From: Cercis canadensis
Taxonomy: Eukaryota; Streptophyta; Magnoliopsida; Fabales; Fabaceae
Assembly (NCBI GenBank): GCA_003255065.1
Contig: QAOA01000707.1
Span: 248,001-312,000 of the forward strand
DNA length: 64,000 nucleotides
Direction of reading: 5' to 3'
Position numbers and translations under genes: made by a program. This document shows positions 24,827-36,413 of this stretch, in pieces. The notes beneath the pieces are model-generated. The model saw only the letters and a list, made by a program, of their open reading frames with translations, was not told the origin of the DNA and did no database searches. Position 1 is the first letter of the stretch. Each line of letters opens with the position of its first letter.

Positions 24827-25355
24827 GGGGGGTGCTATGCTACACCCCGCTAAAAGTGACATTGCTGAGTTTTGCAGGGAATTTTGTTTTTTTTAATGGG
24901 TTGCTGACCGGTTTATGTAAAAATAGAGTAATTAGAAATTTGGCTGAAAGTTTCAAATCTGCAAAGGCTGCCCAATGCTTCTTCAAAACTTCATTCTGCC
25001 CCTTCTTTTTTTTAAAAAAAAAAATCTTTAAGAAGATAAATTACAAAATACAATAATCTTTTAAGAATTTATTTTTCTTTTCTATTGGCTTTAATTAATA
25101 AGATGTAATATGAAAAGTTCTTAAGTATCAATTTTACATTTTAAGTGTTTTATTTTAATTAGATATAACTTAAATATATTAATCTTTAAAGTTCATTTTT
25201 TAAATGAAAGAAAAAGAAAATATAATTTTTTAAAGTTTGATAAAATTGAAATTACATTCATGTCCTTATAAAAAATTGAGATTCGTGTCATTAATAAAAA
25301 TAAAATTGTCTAAATTTGTAAAGATGCAACGTCATTTTCTTAAGGGACAGCTAGG

Positions 25356-25451
<96 letters not shown>

Positions 25452-25628
25452 TTTCATACAAAATGCATGTGCAATGGGTCAGTTTGTTAATTAGCAAAGT
25501 TTAATGTCACTTTTATAATTTTTAAAACTTATCAATAACCCGTTTTCTTTCCTATTACTACAAACAAAATTTACAAAAAGAAACACAATTTCAAAGAAGT
25601 CACTATCAGGGGTGTAGCATAGCACCCC
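24827..25628. mobile_element. Mutator-like non-autonomous element (MULE-MITE)
   Basis: The left end GGGGTGCTATGCTACACCCC and right end GGGGTGTAGCATAGCACCCC are perfect inverses; the left copy has two extra G. The repeats continue as 'aaaagtgacattgc' and the partner 'aatgtcacttttat' near the right end. Exact 9-bp flanking repeats TAAATTAAT (24818-24826 and 25629-25637) are the Mutator hallmark. It contains no transposase. It includes a roughly 90-nt poly-T run at 25361-25450 of uncertain real length. Confidence 0.8.
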
Positions 25629-26059
25629 TAAATTAATATCAGTGTGCACAGAGCATACAGTATTACCTGTCGGGGAGGGATCCAGTCATGTTACTAAGTA
25701 ACATGACCGGGTCATGTTATTTCAATCTCAGCCTTCCATTTTAATTGGTTGTTATTGTGCCATCTCACCCTTTTATTAAATTTTTTTTTCCCTCCATTTC
25801 ACTTTCTCTCCCCCGCGCATACTTTCTCCCAGATTTTTTCTCCCTCCTTTCCTCTTCCTCTCCCACCTCCTCATCCTGTTAAGGGTTTCAGTGAAATTCC
25901 TTCTGCAATTCAGGTGCATATCTAAGTCATGGAAATTTTGGCAGTTGAGAGCAACGAACAATTTTGCTCCTCCCTCACCAAATACTAGAGTCTGTTCCTT
26001 TCCTTTCTTCCCTTCTCTGCTCTCACAAGGAAAGCACTCTATATGAAGCCACACAAAAC

Positions 26060-27255
26060 CAAGGAACTAAATGTCGTGTCGTTTCGGACGAAACGCACGA
26101 AATTTTTCGGTTTCGTCCATTACCGTCACGAAATACCATTCCATTTCCGAAATTGTATAGTTTCCATCGAAACAGAACTGTGTCGGTGAGTTTCGGAGGA
26201 AACTGTCCGAAATTGCAAAGATATTCGAAGTGCATATACGAAATAAAGTAACAAACTGAAAAAGATAACCAAAAGCAACAGCCAACAGAGAAAGGAAAAT
26301 TGAAAAAGATAAGCAAAAACAACAGCCAACGAAGGAAGGAAAAGATGAAGTCTTGAGGCTACAGCTATGTACAACGTTGGCCAAGCTGGGTTGACTTACT
26401 GGGCACCGAATATTAATATTTTCAGAGACCCCAGATGGGGTAGAGGCCAAGAGACACCAGGAGAGGATCCGATGGTCGCTTCGGCTTATGCGATTGAGTT
26501 TGTGAGGGGACTTCAAGGTGGGAATTGGAAGGGTAGTGATGAAATTGGTAATGGGTTCGGGGAGAAAAGGGTGTTGAGTGGCAATGGTGAGAGTGAAAGT
26601 GATGGACTTATGGTCTCTCTGCTTGTTGCAAGCATTTTACAGCTTATGACTTGGAGAAGTTGAGGGATTTCAGTAGGTATAATTTCAACCCCCTTTTCGT
26701 AGTTGCATTCAATTGAAGGAGTAGAAAATCGGGTAGAGGAAGGAATGTGAAAAAAAAAAAAAAAACCACTAGCAGCACATGGTTTTCATTTCTATTTTCA
26801 ATGGTGGTTTATTTATTTATTTTTATTTTGAAGTGATGTGAACGGAGGTTTAAAGAAAAGCTTTTTCAAGGAGGATTAAAATTTATGGTTATTGATTTAA
26901 ACTTTTTAATATATATTTTTTTAATTATGTATTGTATAATTTGAAACTTAAAGTATAATATGTATTTTTTATTAAGTTTTATATGTCAAATGTTATCAAA
27001 AAATTTGGAGATTGATTATATTGATATTATTTAATTAAAAATATAGTTATTCAATATTATACTATCTAATTTTATATATTTTTATTAGTATTATTATATT
27101 AGAATTCTTTAAAATTTAAAAAAAGTATTGCTTAAAATTATTTAAGACGTTTCCTTAAAAATCTTTCATTTTCACGAAATTTCTAAAATATTTCCGAAAC
27201 GTTTCCGTTTTTTAAGTGATCGAAACGGTACCTCAACACGACATTTAGTTCCTTG
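26060..27255. mobile_element. hAT-like element carrying a GH3 gene fragment
   Basis: Perfect 20-bp terminal inverted repeats CAAGGAACTAAATGTCGTGT and complement, with exact 8-bp flanking repeats CACAAAAC (26052-26059 and 27256-27263). An 8-bp target site and CA-rich ends fit hAT. Subterminal regions are rich in 'gaaacg' and 'tttccg' repeats. There is no transposase; the only coding similarity is the GH3 fragment. Confidence 0.8.
26344..26690 (+). pseudogene. GH3 beta-D-xylosidase (BXL-type) gene fragment
   Basis: Reads [39 protein letters not shown] and [14 protein letters not shown], then after a frame break near 26615 (tctctctgc) [13 protein letters not shown]...FSRYNFN. These are characteristic blocks of plant family 3 beta-xylosidases / alpha-arabinofuranosidases of the cell wall. 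Only about 110 of an expected 770 or so residues are present, without the catalytic Asp region or signal peptide. It lies wholly inside the hAT-like element, so it is best read as transposon gene capture. Confidence 0.85.
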
Positions 27256-27712
27256 CACAAAACCAATGCCAATCACAGCAGCACTCTCTCCCCAACACTT
27301 GGTCCTCTGCAACCTTCATTCAATTCGCGGTCTACCCAACAAAAATGGGTTGCGACCCAGCTCCACCATTTTCTTCCACTTCGAATCCAAACAAAATGTC
27401 ACTGATAAAGGCGTTGGACTATGGAACGGATTAAGCTAAACAGGAAGTTGTTTGAATCAGGCAACAATGTGGAGTTATCATATCCAAGCACCCAGCCTCA
27501 TTGTTGTACAACTTTGCCCTCACTTCCCATTGGAATTCAGAGCCTGAAACAATTGCAATCAACTGGCTAGTACAGTAATGTAAACATCTACATTGAAGGT
27601 TATATGGCCTTGTTGCCCAAGTGCATAAAATTGTTCTCAGTTTATGGAGTATCCCCTTTGCCAAGATGAGCCAACTTCAAAACCTATTATCTTGGTGGTC
27701 CTCCATTTTCTT

Positions 27713-28459
27713 TAGGAAAGCATATATTAGAGATCTTTAAAAGAAAATTCTGCACACTTTATAATGGCAAGATTTCTGCATCTGAGCATTAAGCTTCTTC
27801 TTATATGGAAGAAGAATATCCTTAGATGAGGTCTATTATGAGGATTCATTTATAAGAGGTGGAGTGTATATCAATTAAAACCTTGAAGAAAATTCTGCAA
27901 ATGTTTCAAAATCTTCCAAAACTAAATTTTCTACGATTCTGGTTCACTTGTTGGGTCCGAGTTGACTCGTTTCGGAAGGCAACAGGTCTTGTAGTTGGGT
28001 TCGTTTCTAATGGAGGGGCTAAGCCAAGTGTTAGGGGCACTTTGACCTAATAATTAGTGTTTGTAGACTTATTTACCTATATGTAATAAGGTGAAAGTTA
28101 TATACTGAAATATTATAGTTTTAGAAAAATTAANTAGGAAAGCATATATTAGAGATCTTTAAAAGAAAATTCTGCACACTTTATAACGGCAAGATTTCTG
28201 CATCTGAGCATTAAGCTTCTTCTTATATGGAAGAAGAATATCCTTAGATGAGGTCTATTATAAGGATTCATTTATAAGAGGTGGAGTGTATATCAATTAA
28301 AACCTTGAAGAAAATTCTGCAAATGTTTCAAAATCTTCCAAAACTAAATTTTCTACGATTCTGGTTCATTTGTTGGGTCCGAGTTGACTCGTTTCGGAAG
28401 GCAACAGGTCTTGTAGTTGGGTTCGTTTCTAATGGAGGGGCTAAGCCAAGTGTTAGGAG
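27713..28459. repeat. About 325-bp direct repeat beginning at a single N (probable assembly artefact)
   Basis: 27713 to about 28037 recurs as 28135-28459 with a few substitutions; N is at 28134. About 97 bp (28038-28133) separates them, so a true tandem duplication is not excluded. Each copy encodes the same 60-residue open frame (MECISIKTLKKILQMF...), which I do not recognise. Confidence 0.6.
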
Positions 28460-28669
28460 CGAAGGACAGAGAAGATATTGCAAAAAAGGAGGAAATATTC
28501 ATTTTGTATTGCAGAATCCATAGAGAAGGTGAGAGAGAAAGAGGAAAGGTGAGAGAATAAATCAGGGACGAAGCATGCGCAGGGGAGAGAAAGTGAAATG
28601 GAGGGAGAATATTTTTTTTTTATAAAAAGGTGAGGTGGCACAATAACAACCATAGATGAGTGGTGACAA

Positions 28670-29980
28670 AATACAATAAAAAACTATTCAACCTTATGGC
28701 CTATGGGGAATAGCCCTGGGTATTGAGTATGGGCCTAATGCTTCTTGATAGGTTTAGAAGATGGCACAATGATTTACTCAATTTTCTAATTCGAAAATAT
28801 TATTTGGTAAAATTGAATCAATAATAGTTGCTAGGGATTGAACTTAGACAAAAGCAAGGATTGTTAAAATTTATTTCAATGTCAAATTAATTACCAAATC
28901 ATATAATATACAGTTAAATGAAAAAGATTTTTAATTTTGGAAAAGGATATTGTAGGATTTAAGAGAATTTAATTTCATATTATGCGTCAAAGATAGGATT
29001 TAAATATAGGATCACCAAGACAAAGTTTTTAACATTCAACCATTAGGTGTCCTCTTAGGTACATTTATCATGATATTTAGTGACATTACTTTAAACATGT
29101 ATATGCATGAAACAATGCTTGGGCCAATATATAGCTTGTAAAATGGTAAACTATTGTTGACCAATCGATTCACAACATACATACATTGACATAATTGATA
29201 TTGCCCTACTTTCACTTCATTGATTGTCAAGAACCGATTCAACCTAAAAGCTTAAGCTGATAGGTGAAGGCCCATGAATAGATTTATATCTAACATGTCT
29301 CCGCACGCGAAAGCCCATTGGGCTTGAAGCGTGGACAAAACATATGCACATTTATACCATGTGCTGAAATTTCAATTTAATTGAGAAAGTGAGGGCAGAA
29401 GGATATGATTTCCTGACCATTTGGTCAAAGAAGCTCTGATACCATGTCAAGAACCAATTCAACCTAAAAGCTTAAGCTGATAGGTGAAGGCCCATGAATA
29501 AATTTATATCTAACATTGATTGATGTGATCACCGCAGTTTGAGTAATAAAACTCAAGCCCCTTGCAAACCCAAGAATGCAACTCCATGAAGGTGCATTTC
29601 CTCGGTGCATCTCCTCATGCATATACTACGGTTCCTGCTACCGTGGGATTCCTTATCATATTTAGCACAAAATATTCTGCATTGCCGATCTATTTCCATT
29701 ATACAGCACATAGATTAACCAGATCACGAGGAACATAAACGATTTAAATTATATTCACTTTTCCTTTCCTGCTTAACTTTTCTTACAATATCTTTCTTTT
29801 GTGACTCTTCAACTATCCATAGACAAAATGAAAACAAAATTTTCTTCTTGTATTTTCGATCTCTTATTTTTTGTCTCGATATTTTTTATAGACCTTTTGC
29901 TATTTTCCTCCTTCTTTTGGAAGCATCATTTTACTATCATTTTCTTTCTCAATTTTCCACCTAAACTAAGCGAAAATCTA
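28670..29980. other. Spacer upstream of PPO-B with dispersed LTR-like repeat
   Basis: 29228-29446 is a reverse-oriented copy of a dispersed repeat: 'aacctaaaagcttaagctga' on the left, a 'gctctgatacca' primer-site-like motif at the right. Its first 70 bp or so repeat again at 29448-29514. No PPO N-terminal coding is detectable here, so the missing half of PPO-B has not simply been displaced upstream. Confidence 0.5.
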
Positions 29981-29981
29981 A

Positions 29982-30988
29982 TGCGGAGAAGATCAACTGG
30001 TTAATTTTAACTATGATGAGACTGATCCCACTATCTCAAATAAAGATCAAGAAAACATCAACTGCAAAATCATGTACCAGCAAATGATGTCTCATACAGA
30101 AACTCCAGAATTATTCTATGTAGGCCCTTATATTGCCGGAGAAGATCCTCACGCACACCAACTTAGGAATTCTCCTGGTAAAATAGAGTTATTACCTCAT
30201 AATACTCTCCATGGATGGATTGGCACCCAGGTAGGCACATGTGGTGTCACATTTCCAAAAAATGGTGAGGACATGGGAAGCCTCTACTCTGCTGGAAGAG
30301 ACCCCATTTTCTTTGCTCATCAGTCAAACGTGGATCGATTGTCGACAATATGGAAAAAATTGCAAGCTAAAAAAAACAAATCAAATGAGTTCAAAGAGCG
30401 AGATTGGTTAGATTCAGCTTTTCATTTCTTGATGAGAATGCTGAACTTGTTCGCGTGAAGGTTAGTGATTCTCTTGATAATACAAAGCTTGGATATAATT
30501 ATCAAGATGTTGGTATCCCATGGTTGAAGTGTCCAGAACAAAAGCCATTGCGTAGAAAGATTAGTAAGGTTGCTGGGAAGGCACCAGAGGTGGCGTTACC
30601 GAAGGTATTGGACTCAAAGATAGCTGTTGAGGTGAAGAGGGAGAAGAAGTCAAGGAGCAAGACAGAGAAGGAACAGGACGAGGAGATTTTGGTGATTGAG
30701 GGGATTGAGTTTGAGAGCAATGGGTATGTGAAATTTGATGTTTACGTGAATGATGATGATGAGGGTGGCCCAGGGAAGACTGAGTTTGCAGGGAGCTTTG
30801 TAAGTATCCCACATAAAGCTTCAGATAAGATGAAGATGAAATCTAGGTTGCTGATCGGAATAACTCAGTTGTTGGAGGATATAGGAGCTGATGATGATGA
30901 TAATTTGGTGGTGGTATTGGTGACCAAGGCTGGAAAATTCACCATTAACGGCCCTATGAGGATTGAGTTTCATTCTACCAAGTTTTAA
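29982..30988 (+). pseudogene. PPO-B: truncated, frameshifted polyphenol oxidase
   Basis: Homology starts at about the residue equivalent to Val301 of PPO-D (QLVNFNYDETDP) and runs to the C-terminus. Transit peptide, twin-Arg signal and all of copper A are absent. Copper B has HNTLH, but the HHSNVDR motif reads HQSNVDR (CAG at 30321-30323); by the spacing from the gate Phe this second His is the third copper B ligand. VDRLW is VDRLS. A one-base deletion near 30430 shifts the frame inside the DWL region (DWLDSAF | LDENAELVRV). The C-terminal part (linker KKSRSKTEKEQDEE, VKFDVYVNDD) resembles PPO-A and PPO-C. Non-functional. Confidence 0.92.
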
Positions 30989-31236
30989 TTTCCCTTTTGT
31001 TTTTTGGCCGTGAAGTTGTAATTTCCCTTCTCTTGACAGATTCTGTTGAGCATTTCTTTTGGGCCTTGTTCTCTGTTGAGTTGGGTTTTAGTTCAGTTTG
31101 GTCAAGCCATCAGGTATCTGCTAGGAATAAGAATTTTACATTTCTGTATTAGACTCATCTTTTATAGTTTAAGAGGAAATTAACTCGGTTACCAAAAAAA
31201 GAACGAAGAGGAAATCAAGTTGATTACCTATGTTTA
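30989..31236. other. Downstream flank of PPO-B
   Basis: AT-rich, no gene; ends at the SINE target site. Confidence 0.4.
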
Positions 31237-31255
31237 TATAAATAGTCTTTTGTAC

Positions 31256-31391
31256 CAATAAGGTGTTGGCTCAGTGAAAACAAGTTGAGCCCCAAAGCGT
31301 TCTAGGCCAAAAATTCTTAGTTCCGTTTCAAACATGAATTAATTTCATATTCAAAAAGTGTAGGAATATCTTGGGTGTAAACGAAAAAAAA
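31256..31391 (+). mobile_element. tRNA-derived SINE, short copy
   Basis: Begins with a polymerase III box A-like TTGGCTCAGTG and ends with 'gtaaacg' plus a short A-run. Flanked by a 19-bp target duplication (31237-31255 and 31392-31410, one mismatch). A second, longer copy lies at 43644-43837. Confidence 0.75.
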
Positions 31392-31410
31392 TATAAATAG
31401 TCTCTTGTAC

Positions 31411-33362
31411 ACCCAAAAGATACTTTTTCAAAATTTTATTTTATTTTATTTAAAATTTAATTACAATATATATTTATATTCAATTTAAAGAAATTCTAAT
31501 GTGGTAAAGTACAAATATTTAGATCACTTAATTATAATATCACTAATAACATCATAATTAGTCAACTACCAAGAAATAGGATCCTAAATCCTCAATTAGT
31601 TCTCAATTTTAAGGGGAACATGATTAGTTGAGTTAACCGTATTTTTAAAATAGAAAATGAAATAGTTTTATCATAATTATTTTGCAATAATAGCAAAAAA
31701 AAAAAACATGAAGCTCGAACTCAAGATTACTTCTTTATAGAATAGGAGATTAGTTAGAAGAGATTGGGAAAAGAGAGAGTAGATACTCTTAATTACCTAC
31801 TCTATGTTTGCACTAATTGCCAAAAAAGATTAAATGTTGTCACATTATATATACTTTGAATTTTGTTGGATACTAATTAGTATTCAAAATATGACCAATT
31901 CGAATGGAATTAGAATATTCATTCTCCGATTTCAGGTGTCAGTGAAAATGTAATAGTTAGAGCCTAAATTTTTTGTTTTGTTTTTGGCTTATGAAGTTAG
32001 AGCCTAATTTCATGTGAAAAACGAGAAAATGAAGAAATGGCAAAAAGAGAAAAAATAAAATAAAATTGGCCAATGGAGTCCCTACACTCAGCCCACGAGT
32101 TTGAATATGATGTAGACCAAATACACCTATTCGGCCCATCAACTCAGGCTCAGATTCCAGCCCAATTAGTGGTAAATACAGTGAGCCCGTTATAGAGAAA
32201 AAATAATTCCCAAAATAAAATTAAAAGGATTAAAATTTTGGCACATGAACCTTAATTTGTTTGAAGACTTAATTATAATTTTGGTCCTTTTATTTTAACA
32301 ACTTGAATATTTTGGTCTCTCTTATTTAAAAATAAATAATTTAATCATTTTATATTCATAAAATGTGTACTTTTTGTCATTTCATCATTTCTCAGTCTAG
32401 TTTAAAGTGTAAAGTTTTCTAATTCATAATCTCATCGTTCAGATTGAGGAGTTATATATTGCGAATCTCCTCATAAAATTTTAACTCGATCCAATGATAA
32501 AACTTAGCTCAAAATATTAAAATTAGAAGCTTTCATCTAATCACAGATGTAGATTCATTTAGATTAGACTGAAAATTTATGGACAGGTTCACAAGATATA
32601 ACTTTTTAATTTGATTGGTGAAATTATGAATCATAGAATTTTACACCTTAAAATAAACTTAAAAAATTTTAGCTNTTTTAACTTAAAGATAAAAAGACTA
32701 AAACTGTATATTTTATAAAAATATAAATGGATTAAATTATTTATTTTTAAACAAAAAGGATTAAAATTTTAAATTATTAAAACAAGATAACCAAAATTGT
32801 AATTAAGTAATTATTAAACAATTTATATCTCGAGTAGAGCATTGAGGTTATTTAAACGAGGGATTTTGAATAAATACTTTTTAATTGAAAGATGGAAAAA
32901 AATCTCGAGGAGGATTTGTCGGTGCTGTGGATCATGGACGCATCCCAATAATTCTTATATTGAGTTTAATGTTAGATCATGAAGTAGCTAAAATACTAAA
33001 AAATTGTAATCGAGACACTGCATGAAGAAAATATAATCGAATAAGGCCTTAATGTTTAATTCAGCATTTATTTCATTGCCCACACGAAGACGATGTATCT
33101 TTAGCTTTTAAGTCAATGCTAATAATACACAACACATAATATTAATAAGCTCATATAATTTCTTTTATATTTCGTTTCTCTAATATTCTTCAACTAGAAA
33201 TTGGGTTTAGTTTTGTATATCTAATGCCCAAAAAATAAAAAGAAGATTCCAATTGAATATTAATTTGTTAAATATACAAGTATCACACAAGCACGCATGA
33301 CGATGCCTAATTTTGACTTGATAATGAGGGCCTGGTAAGGTGGGGTCACATGCAAAAGTGTA
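31411..33362. other. Intergenic spacer
   Basis: AT-rich; no gene recognised. An isolated N at 32675 is not flanked by an obvious duplication. Confidence 0.45.
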
Positions 33363-33371
33363 TGACAAAGG

Positions 33372-33551
33372 GGGAAGAGATCCAGTCATGTTAACTTGAG
33401 TCGTGTTGCTTAGATCTAAGCTGTCTATTCCATTTAAGGTCATTTCAACCATTAAAACACATTAATATTTAATAGTTGAAATGAGCTTTAATGGAATGGA
33501 CGGCTCAGATTTGAGCAACATGACTCAAGTGACATGACCGAATCCAAATCC
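33372..33551. mobile_element. 180-bp foldback MITE with 9-bp target duplication
   Basis: The left half (gatccagtcatgtta...ttgagtcgtgttgct) is the inverse of the right half (agcaacatgactcaag...catgaccgaatcc). The arms are about 75 bp. Exact flanking 9-bp repeats TGACAAAGG (33363-33371, 33552-33560) point to a Mutator-like origin. A related arm lies at about 25675-25746. Confidence 0.75.
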
Positions 33552-34221
33552 TGACAAAGGTCGGGTGTTTACCCGAGCTCCGATGCTTAAGTTAGTAACA
33601 ATCCAGATATTAGACAAGAGTTTTAATAATCTTTAATTTGTTATCCTAAAAAAAAGTCTCCTCTTTACCTGTCGTTACCGTTATTTATAGGGAGATCCCC
33701 CGGTTTAAAGGGTCCAGGGAATGGTTTTAGATATGAGCTTTGATGACAATGGACTTAAAACCTTATGGGCCGAAATACTGGGGATCTACAACGCACAACA
33801 CAATTAATTAGAAAATCTCTCAAAAAGGTTAAGATTCTATATTCAAATCTCATTCTTTATGCCCCTGATTNTGACTCAAGTGACATGACCGAATCCAAAT
33901 CCTGACAAAGGTCGGGTGTTTACCCGAGCTCCGATGCTTAAGTTAGTAACAATCCAGATATCAGACAAGAGTTTTAATAATCTTTAATTTGTTATCCTAA
34001 AAAAAAGTCTCCTCTTTACCTGTCGTTTCCGTTATTTATAGGGAGACCCCCCGGTTTAAAGGGTCCAAGGAATGGTTTTAGATATGAGCTTTGATGACAA
34101 TAGGCTTAAAACCTTATGGGCCGAAATACTGGGTATCTACAACGCACAACACAATTAATTAGAAAATCTCTCAAAAAGGTTAAGATTCTATATTCAAATC
34201 TCATTCTTTATGCCCCTGATT
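33521..34221. repeat. 350-bp direct repeat around a single N (probable assembly artefact)
   Basis: 33521-33870 equals 33872-34221 with few changes; N at 33871. The first copy starts inside the MITE right arm, a position that makes sense for a contig end rather than for a transposition event. Confidence 0.8.
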
Positions 34222-35940
34222 AAAAAATCTAAACTTATTTATCTAATGATAAAACAAAAATGAAATTATAAGAGAGATAACCTATTTTATAGCCTCTAGT
34301 GTACCATACCAATTATCATCACCGTCATTATTATTATTATATACAAAAAAACACGTTAAGCACTATTTTAAAAATTTTAATTTTGTTATAGTCTTCCCAT
34401 GACTTTGTACATTAGAATATTATCTTACTTAATTAATTAGTTCCTATATCCCACTTTATGAGTATGACTATATATTGTAATGTGGACACATTATCCGATT
34501 ACAAAAAACATGCCACATAGATCAAGTAGCTATTTTTTTTTTTAAAAAAAGAAAAAAAATTGTAAGAAAATCAATCTTAACTTTGTCTTAATCTGTCCAC
34601 TTTGGGCTAATCACTTAAACTAAGATCAAGTGGCTAAGAGTAATTAATGGCACACAGTTGATTAAGAAAATAAATAAATAAATCATCAACTTGAGCACAC
34701 ACAATTGTTAATGGCTCATTGTCAGTACTTCGATAATTTCAATTGAAATTAGAAACTCCAGAAACTAGCTTTAATACATTTCAAGTACATAGCTATATTC
34801 TGAAGCTATATTTTGCTGCTGATAACAGCTAAAACCCATAACCCACTCTATATACAGTATATGTGCAAAACTAACGCACAAACACACTAAATAAATGAAT
34901 ATGGGCAACACTCCAAACACACCAAAAGAAAGCATGGATTTGGGCAAATGTAATAATACTTGAATGATATATCTATTGGTCATAGAAACTGAGTGGTTTG
35001 ATTCCCTCTTCTTCCATTTTCCTCTCTTGTAGAGAGATTCTTAAGTACTCTGAAATAGGGGTACCTTCTTTACTCTCATATAAATTATGTTCCACATCTA
35101 AAACTCATAAGTGGGGGTCTATTTTATGTGAAGGTGGAGTAAATGCTCTTAAAATACGTATTATTTTCTCTACACTCTATGCATATTTGTTCCCCCAACA
35201 AGTATGACTTAGAAATTGTGTCCAATGTGCTGTTAAGTGAAGGTTAATCAAATTCTTGTTGCTCTAACTTTTTTAATTAAATTAAAATTTTAACACAAAG
35301 TATGAGTAGATTTATATTTTGTTCACACTTCAAGTTTAAAAGACTTTTACGTGAGGAGGCGTGTTAGATATAAAATCATTCTTGTTGATTTCTTAATATA
35401 GTATTAAAGTCTCTTTGACCAAGTGATTAAGAGATCAAATTCTTTTGCTATACTTTCTCCATTAAATTGAAATTCAAGTATAAGGTATAAATGAATATGT
35501 GTTTTGTCCATGTTTCAAGCCTAAAAGAGTTTTTGCATGTGGGGTGTAAACCTTTACCTAAGAGCTTACTTTTTAGAAAAGTTAGTTTCTTGACAATCAT
35601 GTAGCATAACTTTTTCATTTAATCTTTCTAATTTGATAGTTTTTCCATTATCATATATGCAACTTTAATCTTCTTAATTATCGTTTTCTTCTAATTTTAC
35701 ATTTCTATTCGATTTAGTCTCCATCTTCAAATAAAAATACTGAACAAAGCTCTGACTGAGGTGATTATGGGGAAAAGATCATATTTGATTTTGATCAAGG
35801 TACAATTATTCGAAATGCTCGGTAAACACTGCTAATGTGAACCTTAATCAACCACGTAAGTGTTTTAGCATAAGTATTTGTTTATTAATGTATCATAGAT
35901 TATATATTTAATAATTGCTCCTACTAATATTTGTAAAGAA
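34222..35940. other. Intergenic spacer with degenerate dispersed repeats
   Basis: No gene. About 35277-35400 and 35400-35570 are two direct, degenerate copies of the repeat described at 29.2 kb (motifs 'aaattttaacacaaag', 'cacttcaagtttaaaagact', 'gattaagagatcaaattc'). Confidence 0.45.
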
Positions 35941-36413
35941 TTAATTCAACCCAAAAGCTTAAATTGTTTGGTGAAGGCCCATGAATGATTTTATATCTAA
36001 TACGCCCCAGCATGCATAAGTTTTTTGGGCTTAAAGTGTGGACAATGCATAAATCCACTTATATCAGGTGCAAAAATTTAAATTTAATTGAAAAAGTGAG
36101 GGCAAAAGGATTTCTTAATTGCTTAGTCAAAGAGGCTCTGATACCATGCTATGAATTGATTCAATCGTTTGGTCAAAATTGGTTGAATCGGTTCATAACA
36201 TGGTATCAAAGCCTTTTTGACCAAACGATCAAGAGATCAAATCTTTCTACCAATATTTTTTCAATTAAATTGAAATTTTAACCCAAAGTTTAAGTGTGTT
36301 TGTGGTTTGTCCACAGTTCAAGTCCAAAGGACTTTCGCGTTCGAGGAAGTATTAGATATAAAATTATTTATGGATCTTTACCTAACAACTTAAGCTTTTA
36401 GGTTGAATCAATT
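35941..36413. repeat. Large palindrome made of two inverted dispersed-repeat copies
   Basis: The left arm (35941-36167, from 'attcaacccaaaagcttaa' to 'gctctgataccatg') is the reverse complement of the right arm (36182-36413, from 'catggtatcaaagc' to 'aagcttttaggttgaat') with scattered differences. The spacer is only about 14 nt. Both arms end at the centre in a TGGTATCA(G/A)AGC primer-site-like motif, suggesting LTR-derived ends head to head. Confidence 0.7.

Larger units (their letters stand above)
25747..28651. mobile_element. Element bounded by about 130-bp inverted repeats, with nested hAT and gene fragments
   Basis: The left arm starting GGTTGTTATTGTGCCA (25747 to about 25880) is matched by the complement of about 28515-28651, through 'cctccatttcactttctctcccc' (left arm), its partner on the other strand, and 'cctttcctcttcctctc' with small differences. 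Long inverted ends of this size suggest a Mutator-like element. I found no clear flanking duplication, so the true ends may lie slightly further out. The left flank (25675-25746) resembles the MITE family at 33.4 kb. Interior 27264-28500 has no recognised gene. Confidence 0.5.

Noticed and set aside
25237..25494. 85-codon frame rich in Phe
   Set aside because: Produced by the roughly 90-nt poly-T run inside the Mutator-like element.
32675..32675. Single N as contig-overlap mark (also 37164, 43996, 47900)
   Set aside because: No clear flanking direct repeat; these sit at homopolymers or look like ambiguous bases.
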